Shown one piece after another: positions 33,649 to 43,174 of a stretch of DNA of 64,000 bases (within the stretch, counting starts at the first letter, position 1; every line of letters begins with the position of its first letter). Below the pieces are notes generated by a model that had not been told where the DNA came from, did not search any database, and saw only the letters and a program-made list of their open reading frames with translations. The translations under genes and the position numbers were made by a program. The stretch is from an uncultured Lachnospiraceae bacterium (GTDB lineage Bacteria > Bacillota > Clostridia > Lachnospirales > Lachnospiraceae). Location of the stretch: contig URRW01000009.1 in NCBI GenBank assembly GCA_900550285.1, positions 15,246-79,245 on the forward strand, read 5' to 3'.

Positions 33649-35418
33649 ATGAAGAAATTTTTGGAACTGATCTCCGAGGAGATGGGAAAAGGCTTCGCGG
33701 AAGCAGGCTATGAAAAGGAACTGGGACGGGTAACGGTATCCAACCGTCCGGATCTGTGTGAATATCAGTGCAACGGCGCGATGGCGGGCGCGAAGAAATA
33801 TCACAAGGCTCCGCTGATGATCGCAAACGACGTGGCAGAGAAGCTGGCAGACAGCAGCGTATTTGCGGAGGTGTCGGCAGTTGCGCCCGGATTTTTGAAT
33901 TTAAAATTAAGGGACAGCTTTGTCCGCAGCTATGTGGAGGAGATGGACAAGGCGGATAAATTTGGTCTGGAAGCGCCCGAAAAGGCAAAGACGATCGTGA
34001 TCGATTACGGCGGGCCGAACGTGGCAAAGCCCCTGCATGTGGGACATCTGCGTTCTGCTGTCATCGGCGAGAGCATCAAGCGGATCTGCCGCTACAAGGG
34101 ACATCAGGTGATCGGCGACGTGCATCTGGGCGACTGGGGGCTGCAGATGGGTCTGATCATTACGGAGTTGAAGCTGCGTAAGCCTGAGCTGCCCTATTTT
34201 GACGAGAGCTTTGCAGGCGAATATCCGGCAGAGGCTCCTTTTACCGTATCCGAGCTGGAGGAGATTTACCCTACCGCAAGCGGCAAATCCAAAGAGGATC
34301 CCGCTTACAAAGAGGCGGCGCTTGAGGCGACGCTTCGCCTGCAGAGCGGCGACAGGGGATACCGCGCGCTGTGGAAGCACATCATCGCGGTTTCGGTGGA
34401 AGACTTAAAGAAGAATTACAGTAACTTAAACGTGGAATTTGATCTCTGGAAGGGCGAGTCCGACGCGGATCCCATCATTCCGGGCATGGTTCAGCGGTTA
34501 AAGGATTCCGGGCTGGCGCATGAAAGCCAGGGCGCGCTCGTTGTGGACGTGAAGGAAGAGACGGATACGAAGGAAATCCCGCCGTGCATTATTTTGAAAT
34601 CCGACGGGGCGGCGCTGTATGCGACCACCGACCTTGCGACGATCGAGGACCGTATGGAAAACCTTCATGCGGACAGCCTCATCTATCTGACGGACAAGCG
34701 TCAGGAGATGCACTTTGTTCAGGTATTCCGCGTAGCGAGGAAGGCGGGGCTTGTAAAACCGGAGACGGAGTTAAAGCATATCGGCTTCGGCACGATGAAC
34801 GGCAAGGACGGCAAGCCGTTTAAGACAAGGGAAGGCGGCGTGATGCGTCTGGAGTATCTGATCCGCGACATCAATGAGGAAATGTACCGCAAGGTGCGCG
34901 AGAGCAGGCAGGAGCTTCCCGAAGAAGAAGCAAGGCAGATCGCGCAGGTAATCGGGCTTTCCGCGATCAAATACGGCGACCTTTCCAATCAGGCGGCAAA
35001 GGACTACATCTTTGACATCGACCGGTTTACCTCTTTTGAAGGGGATACCGGCCCGTATATCCTGTATACGATCGTCCGCATCAAGTCCATCCTTTCCAAA
35101 TATCAGGAGCAGGGAAAGAGCCTTGAAAATCTGGTATTTGGCGAGCCGTGCAGCGACGCCGAGAAGGATCTGATGCGCCAGCTGTGCAGCTTTAACGCCA
35201 TGATGGACAGCGCCTGTGAGGAGACTGCGCCCCATAAGGTATGCGCATATATTTATGACCTGGCAAACGCCTTCAACAAGTTCTATCACGAGACGAGGAT
35301 ACTTGCGGAGGAGGATGACAAAAAGCAGGCGGGCTGGATCGCTCTGCTGCTTCTGACAAAGCGTGTGCTGGAGACATGTATCGACGTGCTGGGATTTGAA
35401 GCGCCGGATCGGATGTAA
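33649..35418 (+). CDS. argS: Arginine--tRNA ligase
   Basis: 589 residues, class I. The N-terminal Add-1 tRNA D-loop domain spans about residues 1-100; the signature HVGHLRSAVIG (HIGH) is near residue 130, with the preceding DYGGPNVAKPLH. ArgRS usually lacks a canonical KMSKS and the equivalent here is FGTMNGKDGKPFKTREGG. The C-terminal DALR anticodon-binding domain ends in GFEAPDRM. Start 33649 is fixed by GGAGG six bases upstream. Confidence 0.97.
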   Translation: MKKFLELISEEMGKGFAEAGYEKELGRVTVSNRPDLCEYQCNGAMAGAKKYHKAPLMIANDVAEKLADSSVFAEVSAVAPGFLNLKLRDSFVRSYVEEMDKADKFGLEAPEKAKTIVIDYGGPNVAKPLHVGHLRSAVIGESIKRICRYKGHQVIGDVHLGDWGLQMGLIITELKLRKPELPYFDESFAGEYPAEAPFTVSELEEIYPTASGKSKEDPAYKEAALEATLRLQSGDRGYRALWKHIIAVSVEDLKKNYSNLNVEFDLWKGESDADPIIPGMVQRLKDSGLAHESQGALVVDVKEETDTKEIPPCIILKSDGAALYATTDLATIEDRMENLHADSLIYLTDKRQEMHFVQVFRVARKAGLVKPETELKHIGFGTMNGKDGKPFKTREGGVMRLEYLIRDINEEMYRKVRESRQELPEEEARQIAQVIGLSAIKYGDLSNQAAKDYIFDIDRFTSFEGDTGPYILYTIVRIKSILSKYQEQGKSLENLVFGEPCSDAEKDLMRQLCSFNAMMDSACEETAPHKVCAYIYDLANAFNKFYHETRILAEEDDKKQAGWIALLLLTKRVLETCIDVLGFEAPDRM

Positions 35419-35447
35419 TCAGAAAAACAACATAAATGGAGCAGCAA

Positions 35448-35487
35448 AAACACCGGAATGTGGTATAAAGCCACCCGGTGTTTTTTT
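35448..35487 (+). terminator. Rho-independent terminator after argS
   Basis: ACACCGG...GTGG pairs with CCAC..CCGGTGT, followed by seven Ts. Confidence 0.9.
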
Positions 35488-35527
35488 GCTGCCTTGCAGG
35501 AGGCAGCTGTATTTGATTCGATAAAAT

Positions 35528-36649
35528 TCAGATCATCGGACGTCCTGTGGAGCGGCAGATTTCAAGGCGGGGAGAAATGACCTTATGACAAACCTGAAAA
35601 TCGGAAGCTTCCATCTGCTGTTTTAAAATCAGTCCGGCTTCCCGTCCCATGATATATTCGGACTGGTCGATATGGGTAAAAAAGTCCGGACGCTGGCTGT
35701 TTACAAGCGGCTTATCAAAGGAAATGAGGGATACGTCCTCCGGGATCCTGATATGCAGGGAGGAGAGCAGGTCGTGCAGATAAGCGCAAGTATTGGATTC
35801 AGCGGTAATGAATGCAGTGAACTTCTCCTGAAGGATGAGCCGGGAGAAAAGCTCCTGATAGTGGCTGAATTTTTTTGCCTTATCAAGATATTCGATAACT
35901 CTCATGGACGTTTCGGAAAGCCCGCATGCTTCAAGCTCTGACATGGCGCCTGAGATCCTGTATTTAACGGAGAAGGTATCCCTTCCCGTGGAGGAAACAA
36001 AACAGAATCTGCGGTGTCCCAGATCATGAAGATGCTTTAAGCACATTGCGCCGCCGGTTTTATTGTCTCCGATCACATAGCTGGTATTGAGACGGGGCAG
36101 ATAGCGGTCAAGCAGGACAAGCGGATACTTTTTGAGCTGCATGAGCATGAGCTGGTCGCTGAAAAACGGCTGATCCCGGGGGAAAAGGACGATCCCGGAA
36201 ATATTCGTATCCAGACAAAGCTGTAAAAGGTAGTTTTCAGTTTCCGGAGTCCTGCTCTGGAAAATATGGCAGATATAAGCGTCTCCGGGAAATACCGATA
36301 AAATACCGTTTACGAGAGACAGGGCAAACTGATCCGAAATGGTCGGAAGGATGCACGCGATCTCGGGACGGGAAATGCCTGCTGTGCCGGAAGCAGAAAC
36401 GGGGACAGCAGGAGAAGAGAAAGCATGGGACTGAGATACAAAGCTGCCCTTGTTTGGGAAGCGGGTAATGATCCCGTTCGCTTTTAGCTCATTGAGCGCC
36501 TTGGAAACCGTGATCCTGCTGACCTGATATTTCTGTATCAATTCGTGTTCTGTAGGAATCTTGTCGCCCGGATGCAGAATTCCCTGATTGATCTGGGCCA
36601 AAAGATCTTCTTTGATCTGCTGATAAAGAGGCAGACTGCTTTCGTTCAT
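35528..36649 (-). CDS. GntR-type regulator with LacI-like sugar-binding domain (AraR-like)
   Basis: 373 residues. Residues 1-75 are a GntR winged helix: LPLYQQIKEDLLAQINQG, GDKIPTEHELIQKYQVSRIT, VSKALNELKANGIITRFPNKG. Residues about 95-373 are a periplasmic-binding-protein-like domain as in LacI/AraR, with IACILPTISDQFALSLVNGI and ISFDKPLVN. Such chimeras bind operators as dimers and let go on binding a sugar. AAGGGGG precedes the ATG at 36649. The gene diverges from the ABC transporter/glycyl-radical operon, whose 441-base upstream region holds two inverted repeats; control of that operon and itself is inferred. Confidence 0.92.
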   Translation of the reverse strand: MNESSLPLYQQIKEDLLAQINQGILHPGDKIPTEHELIQKYQVSRITVSKALNELKANGIITRFPNKGSFVSQSHAFSSPAVPVSASGTAGISRPEIACILPTISDQFALSLVNGILSVFPGDAYICHIFQSRTPETENYLLQLCLDTNISGIVLFPRDQPFFSDQLMLMQLKKYPLVLLDRYLPRLNTSYVIGDNKTGGAMCLKHLHDLGHRRFCFVSSTGRDTFSVKYRISGAMSELEACGLSETSMRVIEYLDKAKKFSHYQELFSRLILQEKFTAFITAESNTCAYLHDLLSSLHIRIPEDVSLISFDKPLVNSQRPDFFTHIDQSEYIMGREAGLILKQQMEASDFQVCHKVISPRLEICRSTGRPMI

Positions 36650-36909
36650 AAATAAAATCCCCCTTGTGTTATTGAAAACATCTGTTTCCCTGTCAATCAG
36701 ACACTGTCGGAAACAGCGTATCTGCAGGGAAATAAAATTCCTATACCCGTAAAAATGGAAAAAATATAACTTTATTATAGAAATAAGGATAGCATATGGC
36801 ATTATGAATGTCAACAAGACAAATAATGCAAAATGAATGTTTATAATGACAAAATATGAAAAAATAGAATTGGCAATATTTAATAAAAATGGCAAAATTA
36901 GAAAGAAAA

Positions 36910-36960
36910 GCATTGCAAAATGCACATGAAGAGATATAATAAACTTAAATTAAGCAATGC
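36910..36960. promoter_or_regulatory. Promoter flanked by GCATTGC/GCAATGC inverted repeat
   Basis: TTGCAA (36913-36918), 16-base spacer, TATAAT (36935-36940) on the plus strand. GCATTGC (36910-36916) and its complement GCAATGC (36954-36960) flank it. The surrounding 36650-37090 gap is markedly AT-rich. Confidence 0.5.
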
Positions 36961-36989
36961 AAAACAGAAATCAAACCATAAAAAAGGAA

Positions 36990-37016
36990 TACAATATGTT
37001 TTGCTATAATATTGTA
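36990..37016. promoter_or_regulatory. Candidate operator: TACAATAT-N11-ATATTGTA over a second -10
   Basis: Perfect 8-bp arms at 36990-36997 and 37009-37016. An extended -10 (TTGCTATAAT, 37001-37010) lies between and in the 3' arm, so binding would block transcription. Confidence 0.55.
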
Positions 37017-37090
37017 TTGATATGTTTGTATTGTGAATGAATTACGCGGCGTCAGATCAAAAGGGACTGCGGGAAAAAGGAGAGGATCGT

Positions 37091-38050
37091 ATGGGAAAAG
37101 CAAAAGCGGTATCTGCCATGAGCGCAGAGCAGAAAAAGAAAAATAGTCATGATCTATGGATACAGGTAAAACGACACAGGATTTTGTACCTGTTTTTAGT
37201 TCCTCTGGTCGTATGGCTGCTCACGTTCTGTTACGTCCCGATGGCAGGTATTGTGCTGGCTTTTAAAAATTACCGGTTTGATCTTGGAATTTTCGGGAGC
37301 GAATGGGCGGGTTTTAAGCATTTTGAAAAGTTCCTGACGTCGCCGGAGTTCTGGATCACGATCCGCAATACGCTGGTCATTACCGGATTAAAGCTGGTCA
37401 TCTGCTTCCCAGCACCGATCATTCTGGCGCTTTTGCTAAATGAAGTAAAAGCGCCGAGATTTAAAAAGGGAATCCAGACATTATCCTATCTTCCAAACTT
37501 TGTATCATGGGTAGTAGTTGTTCAGCTGATGACGGCGATCTTTACACCGTATGGCGGTATTTTCAATGAGATCCGCGAGATGATGGGCTTGGAACCGCTT
37601 TTCGTAATGGGCGAAAAAAATGCTTTTCTTCCGCTGGTTATCTTTTCAGATCTCTGGAAGAACGTGGGCTGGGGCTCCATCGTATATCTGGCGGCGATCA
37701 CGGGAGTGGATCAGGAGTTATATGAAGCCGCAGCAATCGACGGGGCGGGACGCTGGAAATGTACATGGCATATTACCCTGCCCGGCATTGCGATGACGGT
37801 GGGAATCATGTTTATCATGGCGGTGGGAGGCATCCTGAATGCAGGCTACGATCAGATCCTTTTGCTGCAGCAGCCCGCTAATATGGAGATTTCGCAGGTA
37901 CTTGATACATACATTATCCAGACCGGTATCCGGTACGGAAAGTTTGAATACGCGACGGCGATCGGGCTGTTCAAATCGGTATTCTCACTGCTGCTGGTAG
38001 CAGGAACGAATTATCTGACGAATAAATATGCAGAGATCGGTCTGTGGTAA
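37091..38050 (+). CDS. ABC transporter permease, carbohydrate type (LplB-like)
   Basis: 319 residues, six membrane helices. The MalF/LplB-type cytoplasmic EAA loop is YEAAAIDGAGRWKCTWHITLP. LplB/YtcP/LipO systems (CUT1) import oligosaccharides such as rhamnogalacturonan fragments or complex glycans and borrow a shared ATPase; none is encoded here. The start at 37091 follows AAAGGAGAGG; a longer frame from 37037 lacks a site. First gene of the cluster, with the second permease 10 bases on. Confidence 0.93.
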   Translation: MGKAKAVSAMSAEQKKKNSHDLWIQVKRHRILYLFLVPLVVWLLTFCYVPMAGIVLAFKNYRFDLGIFGSEWAGFKHFEKFLTSPEFWITIRNTLVITGLKLVICFPAPIILALLLNEVKAPRFKKGIQTLSYLPNFVSWVVVVQLMTAIFTPYGGIFNEIREMMGLEPLFVMGEKNAFLPLVIFSDLWKNVGWGSIVYLAAITGVDQELYEAAAIDGAGRWKCTWHITLPGIAMTVGIMFIMAVGGILNAGYDQILLLQQPANMEISQVLDTYIIQTGIRYGKFEYATAIGLFKSVFSLLLVAGTNYLTNKYAEIGLW

Positions 38051-38060
38051 GGAGGACGGT

Positions 38061-38951
38061 ATGAAGATTAAAGAATCCAGAGGACGCAAAATATTCAAAG
38101 TGTTTAACTATACCTTTCTGGCGCTGCTGGGGGCGGCAACCTTTTATCCCTTCTGGTATGTGCTGATCGCCTCCTTTAACACGGGGCGGGATTTCATGCG
38201 GGGCGGTGTCTGGCTGTTCCCGAGAGAGTTTACTTTGGAAAATTACCAGTTGGCGTTTGAAGATCCTTCCATTGTAAATGCGCTTGTGATTTCCGTTTTA
38301 TCAACGGTACTGAGCGTTGCATTTGGACTGGTGTGCACGGCGCTTGCGGCATATGCGATGAGCATAAAAACGCTGCCGGGACGTACCTTTATCAATTTTT
38401 TCTGGTACTTCACAACAATTTTCGGCGGCGGCATGGTTCCGTATTACATGGTTTTAAGGGATCTGCATCTGACAAGCAGCTTCTGGCTGTATGTAATACC
38501 GTCACTGTATAGCTTTTACAACTTTGTACTTTTGAGGACAAACTTTGCGGCAATCCCGACAGAGCTGCGGGAATCGGCGCAGCTGGACGGGGCAAGCGAG
38601 CTGACGATCATGAGCAGGATCTACATTCCGCTCTCCAAACCGATTCTTGCAACGCTGGCGCTGTTTATCGGAGTCGGGAAATGGAACGACTGGTTTACAG
38701 GCGCTTATTACCAGAGCAAAACGGCGCTGTATCCGGCGGCGACCCTGCTGCAGAAAATCCTGAGCGAAGCGTCCGCGACAAACCAGATCAAGCTTGGACA
38801 GGAGACACAGATCGGGGCGGTAACAAGCTATACTTCCCAGTCCCTGCAGATGGCGTTCGTAATGATCCTTACGATGCCGATTGTCATTATTTATCCGTTC
38901 CTGCAAAAGTATTATGTAAAAGGCGTGATGGTTGGATCTGTAAAGGGCTGA
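38061..38951 (+). CDS. ABC transporter permease, carbohydrate type (YtcP/MalG-like)
   Basis: 296 residues, six helices. The EAA loop reads LRESAQLDGASELTIMSRIYIPL and the C-terminus KYYVKGVMVGSVKG is nearly invariant in YtcP-like permeases. AAGGAGG lies before ATG 38061. Forms the transmembrane pair with the previous gene. Confidence 0.94.
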   Translation: MKIKESRGRKIFKVFNYTFLALLGAATFYPFWYVLIASFNTGRDFMRGGVWLFPREFTLENYQLAFEDPSIVNALVISVLSTVLSVAFGLVCTALAAYAMSIKTLPGRTFINFFWYFTTIFGGGMVPYYMVLRDLHLTSSFWLYVIPSLYSFYNFVLLRTNFAAIPTELRESAQLDGASELTIMSRIYIPLSKPILATLALFIGVGKWNDWFTGAYYQSKTALYPAATLLQKILSEASATNQIKLGQETQIGAVTSYTSQSLQMAFVMILTMPIVIIYPFLQKYYVKGVMVGSVKG

Positions 38952-39017
38952 AAACAAAAAACATGCGGTTTATGGATGGAATAAGCCGCCTGTATATAAA
39001 AGAAGGAGGAAAACAGT

Positions 39018-40772
39018 ATGAAGAAAAAAGCGATGGCGCTGCTGATGGCGGCGGCGATGGCGGCAGGGATGCTGACAGGCTGCGGAGGAACGCAGACCGC
39101 ATCGGAAGGAGGATCAGGGGAAGCACTGGTCGATGAAAATGGGGAGGCAGAGTATTACACGGATGAAGACGGCAACAAGTATCAGAAATTCGATGATGTA
39201 AAACTGAAAATGCTTGTCTGCTGGAACGGCGATTTCCCTCATGCGACAGACCAGTACAACAACGACGTTGCCAAAGCGATCCGCGACAAGATCGGCGTTA
39301 CGGTGGAATTTGAAGGCATTATGATGAGCGAAGCGGAAAAGCTGAATATGATGTTTGCCTCCGGGGATATGCCCGATATGGTAAACGCTCCGTACTGGGG
39401 CGGTACGGCGGGAGAAACGGCGATCATCAAAAAAGCCGGGGCAGAAGGCAGGCTGATCGATATTAAGGATAAGGTTCCCAACTATCCGAACATTTCAGAC
39501 TGCTGGGATGTGGGCGTGATCAGCCAGAAATATCTGGAAAATGATATTGATGATCCGATGTTTAACGGCGCAAGATATGTGATCCCGACCGAGGTTGCCG
39601 GAAGCGTGGAAGATATTGCGCTGTGGGCATACGGCGTATTTGTAAGAGGCGATGTGCCGGAAGCGCTTGGTATTGACCCCAAGTCCATCAAGACGACAGA
39701 GCAGCTCGTGGACTTTATGAAAAAGGCGCAGGAATACGGATTTAAGGACATCAATGGAAATGACTGTATCGTAGCGACAACCTATCATGACGGCTGGTCT
39801 TATGACGATTATTTACAGAGCTACAAGCAGAAGAAGCTGACCCAGTATACAACGGATGAAAACGGAAACGTGACGCTGGATAAGCTGACCCAGAACTGGA
39901 TCGATCAGTATATGGTAATCTGGGAGCTGGTGCATGAAGGAATTCTGGATAAAGAATGTTTCACAACCTCCGACGATATGGCAAAGGAAAAAGTCGGAAG
40001 CGGCACGGCGCTGTTTACCTGCGCGCAGTATGGCGTGACGATCGACGCGACAAAGCAGAGCGGCCTGTATGACTCCAATCCCGAGATGCGTTATACATGG
40101 GTCGGCCCCCTGGATTATCAGGATGGTTCGGCACTGACACAGATCGAGGCGGATGGCAGAACAGGATCTCCGGTAATTTTCTTCCCGACAACCTGTTCCA
40201 ATATTGATGCAGCGCTGACATGGCTGGATTATGTAAACAGCAAGGAAGGCATGAGACTGATCAGCTACGGCTTTGAAGGCGATACCTATGAATTAAATGA
40301 AGAGGGACAGCCCCGTATGACGGCAGAGCTGACGGAGCGTTACGCAAAAGAGCCTGAAAATGTAAAGAAGGAGCTGCGCGAAAGAGGAATTAACTATATG
40401 GCGTCAAGAACCTATGTGGCAAAGAAGAACACAAAATGGTTTGGCGAGTCGGCTCCGTTTGATTCCGATGCGCTGGATCCGTATCTGGAAGAGTACAGGA
40501 AAGAGCGTCCGGTCGAGATCTTAAAGGGGTATCCGATCGATGCGCTGGCTCCCAACTATGAAGGGTATCAGGAGTTTGCGGAATGGGCGTTTGATGACGT
40601 GAAGGAAAAAGAATACAAGGAACGCGCATTCTTTGCGGAAACGGAAGAAGAGGCAAGACAGATCCTGGAAGAGTATCAGGAATATCTGATGACAAATGAG
40701 GATGGACAGATGCAGGAGTTCTTGGACTTTATGACAGAACAGTCCAAGACAAGGGACGATATTGTATATTGA
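39018..40772 (+). CDS. Extracellular solute-binding lipoprotein (LipO/family 1)
   Basis: 584 residues. Signal sequence with lipobox MLTGCGG (Cys near residue 22), an acidic linker, then a large two-lobe binding protein. The 550-580 residue size and NPEMRYTWVGPLDY / VNSKEGMRLISYGFEG segments are typical of LipO-type receptors for oligosaccharides. AAGAAGGAGG precedes the ATG. It gives the transporter its specificity, which sequence alone does not reveal. Confidence 0.93.
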   Translation: MKKKAMALLMAAAMAAGMLTGCGGTQTASEGGSGEALVDENGEAEYYTDEDGNKYQKFDDVKLKMLVCWNGDFPHATDQYNNDVAKAIRDKIGVTVEFEGIMMSEAEKLNMMFASGDMPDMVNAPYWGGTAGETAIIKKAGAEGRLIDIKDKVPNYPNISDCWDVGVISQKYLENDIDDPMFNGARYVIPTEVAGSVEDIALWAYGVFVRGDVPEALGIDPKSIKTTEQLVDFMKKAQEYGFKDINGNDCIVATTYHDGWSYDDYLQSYKQKKLTQYTTDENGNVTLDKLTQNWIDQYMVIWELVHEGILDKECFTTSDDMAKEKVGSGTALFTCAQYGVTIDATKQSGLYDSNPEMRYTWVGPLDYQDGSALTQIEADGRTGSPVIFFPTTCSNIDAALTWLDYVNSKEGMRLISYGFEGDTYELNEEGQPRMTAELTERYAKEPENVKKELRERGINYMASRTYVAKKNTKWFGESAPFDSDALDPYLEEYRKERPVEILKGYPIDALAPNYEGYQEFAEWAFDDVKEKEYKERAFFAETEEEARQILEEYQEYLMTNEDGQMQEFLDFMTEQSKTRDDIVY

Positions 40773-40888
40773 TTTTTGACTGACGAGAGGGCAGGAGCAC
40801 AAACTTAATGCAAACGATTGGGTTAAGGGTGTTTCCTGCCCTCTTTCTATTCAATTTTATGCAGTCGGAGCGGCGAAGGGAGAGAAAA

Positions 40889-43162
40889 ATGGCTTATATC
40901 AGGGATAAAAAAGAGGAGCTGACCGGTTATCAGGCAGGCGACCCGTATCGGGAGTCGGTGGATCTGCAGTGCGATTTTGTAATGGTATACGGCATCGATC
41001 CGACGATGCCGGAACGGATCCGGCAATACCGGGAAAAAGGGTATGTAGTGCATCTTATGACGGGGATCGCGTGGGGAGAATATCAGGAATATCTGGACGG
41101 GAAATGGGATGGCAGAAAGCACTGGGACGAGGGGCAGGTGGACCGTTATGGAAATGACGTGATCCATAATCCGACGGTTCCCTATATGGTGCCGACGGTT
41201 TCCTTTGCGGAGTATCTGACGGAACGGATGAAGGCAGCAGTGGATGCGGGAGTGGAGGCAATCCATGTGGAGGAGCCGGAATTCTGGGACAGAAGCGGAT
41301 ATTCGGAAGCGTTTAAAAGAGAGTATGAGATCTTTTACAAAGAACCGTGGCAGCCGCAGCATGAAAGCCTGGATGCCCAGTATAAATGCGCAAGGCTGAA
41401 AGCCTACCTGTATAAGCGCACGATCGACAGGGTCAGCGCGGCATTAAAAGAGTATGCAAAAGTAACTTACGGCAAGGATCTGAGATTTTATGTGCCGACG
41501 CACAGCCTGTTAAACTACACGCAGTGGAAAATCATGAGCCCGGAGGCGGAGCTGATCGGGATTCCGACCGTGGACGGGTATATTGCCCAGATCTGGACGG
41601 GTACGAGCCGGGAGGCAAATGTATATGAGGGCGTATATCGGGAGAGGACGTTTGAAACAGCATATCTGGAATACGGCGTAATGCAGGAGCTGGTCAAAGG
41701 CACGGGGCGCAGGATGTGGTTTTTAAATGATCCGATCGAGGATCTGCCCTCCTATACATGGGAAAATTATGAATACAATTACCGGCGTACGGCGGTTGCG
41801 TCGCTTCTTCATCCCCATATCTGGCATTATGAGATCTGTCCGTGGCCGCACCGCGTTTTCGACGGACGCTATCCGAGGTTCCAGCCAAGGATTGAGGAAA
41901 AAATCGAAACCAGCTTTGAAACGGATCAGTCCAGGCCGATCCCGCAGAGCTATTCCACGCTTTTATCGGGGATGTTCCAGCTGTTTGGGGATATGGAGCA
42001 GAAGGAGTTTTATTTTGAAGGAAAAGCGGACGGCGTAGGTGTCTTTATGTCGGACAGCGGGCTGTTCCAGCGCACTTTCCCGGATGGGATCGTGAACGGG
42101 GAAAAGCTGGGAGACAGATTCCGGGCGGCGATGCACAAAAACTCCGGCAATCCGGTGGATGAAAAGGCTGCGGAGGAGCTGATGAAGGAAATCGGGGAAA
42201 AGGATTCCCTGATGCTTGATTTTATCCAGAGCGCAGCGTTCCCGAACTTTTTCGGAATGGCGATGCCGCTTGTAAAATACGGTCTGCCGGTGCATCCGGT
42301 ACAGCTGGACAATGTGCGGCGTTTTGCGGGCTATCTGGAAGATTATAAGTGCCTGATCTTAAGCTATGAGTATATCAAGCCGGAAGCCCCGGACGTGAAT
42401 GCGGCGGTCGTTTCGTGGATCCAGGAAGGAAATACGCTGATCTATGTGGGCGATGGAAGCGATCCGTTCCATCAGATCGATTCCTGGTGGAGAAAGAGCG
42501 GATATTCAGATCCGGCGCAGCATCTGTTTGAGCTGGCAGGCATTGGAAGAAATCCGGAGGAAGGGGAGCACCGCGTCGGAGAAGGAAGCATCGTGATCTG
42601 GAAAAAGGCGCCTGCGCGGATCTGTCTGACAAAGGAGCTTGCGGATGAGTACCGGGAGGCCGTAAAGACCGCGCTTGCAGACAGAAAAATCGAGTGGGAG
42701 TACAGAAACGACCTGACATTGCATCGCGGCCCTTATGTGATCAGTTCGGTAATGGCGGAAAGCGTAAGCGACAGCCCGAAGGTGTTTGAGGGCGTTTATG
42801 CGGATCTTCTGACCAATGAGTATCAGATCGTCCATGAAAAGAGAGTGAAGCCGGATGAGGTGGCGCTGCTGTTTGATTTAAAAAAGATCGATGGGGAAGC
42901 GTTCCGCATCGTCGGGACGTCAGCACGGGTTCTGGAAGAGGCATGCGCTGAAGACGGTCTGACGATGAGAGTAAAGACTGCCGACAAAATCAGGGCGTTT
43001 ATACGCGTGCGGCTGCCGGAAGCGGTAAAAAATGTGCGCGCGGCAGAGGAAACGGGAGAAGCGGTGGATCTGGAAAGCGCGTGGGATGAGGAGACGCGCA
43101 CGCTTCTGGTATCCTATGACAGTAAGGCAAAAGAGGTTATCATCACGGGAGAGTGGGGATAA
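40889..43162 (+). CDS. Putative TIM-barrel glycoside hydrolase of unrecognised family
   Basis: 757 residues, no signal peptide, so cytoplasmic. Three parts can be seen: an N-terminal barrel (about 1-390) with a strand end rich in acids, GVEAIHVEEPEFWDRSGY, that suits a catalytic Glu as in clan GH-A enzymes; a middle Rossmann-like part (about 440-560; LEDYKCLILSYEYIKPE, NTLIYVGDGSDPF) resembling the trimerisation domain of GH42 beta-galactosidases; and a C-terminal beta domain. The three-part order is GH42-like but I see none of the GH42 sequence signatures. GGGAGAG fits ATG 40889. It sits between the importer and the radical enzyme and so probably splits the imported glycan. Confidence 0.6.
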   Translation: MAYIRDKKEELTGYQAGDPYRESVDLQCDFVMVYGIDPTMPERIRQYREKGYVVHLMTGIAWGEYQEYLDGKWDGRKHWDEGQVDRYGNDVIHNPTVPYMVPTVSFAEYLTERMKAAVDAGVEAIHVEEPEFWDRSGYSEAFKREYEIFYKEPWQPQHESLDAQYKCARLKAYLYKRTIDRVSAALKEYAKVTYGKDLRFYVPTHSLLNYTQWKIMSPEAELIGIPTVDGYIAQIWTGTSREANVYEGVYRERTFETAYLEYGVMQELVKGTGRRMWFLNDPIEDLPSYTWENYEYNYRRTAVASLLHPHIWHYEICPWPHRVFDGRYPRFQPRIEEKIETSFETDQSRPIPQSYSTLLSGMFQLFGDMEQKEFYFEGKADGVGVFMSDSGLFQRTFPDGIVNGEKLGDRFRAAMHKNSGNPVDEKAAEELMKEIGEKDSLMLDFIQSAAFPNFFGMAMPLVKYGLPVHPVQLDNVRRFAGYLEDYKCLILSYEYIKPEAPDVNAAVVSWIQEGNTLIYVGDGSDPFHQIDSWWRKSGYSDPAQHLFELAGIGRNPEEGEHRVGEGSIVIWKKAPARICLTKELADEYREAVKTALADRKIEWEYRNDLTLHRGPYVISSVMAESVSDSPKVFEGVYADLLTNEYQIVHEKRVKPDEVALLFDLKKIDGEAFRIVGTSARVLEEACAEDGLTMRVKTADKIRAFIRVRLPEAVKNVRAAEETGEAVDLESAWDEETRTLLVSYDSKAKEVIITGEWG

Positions 43163-43174
43163 GAGGAGAAAATA

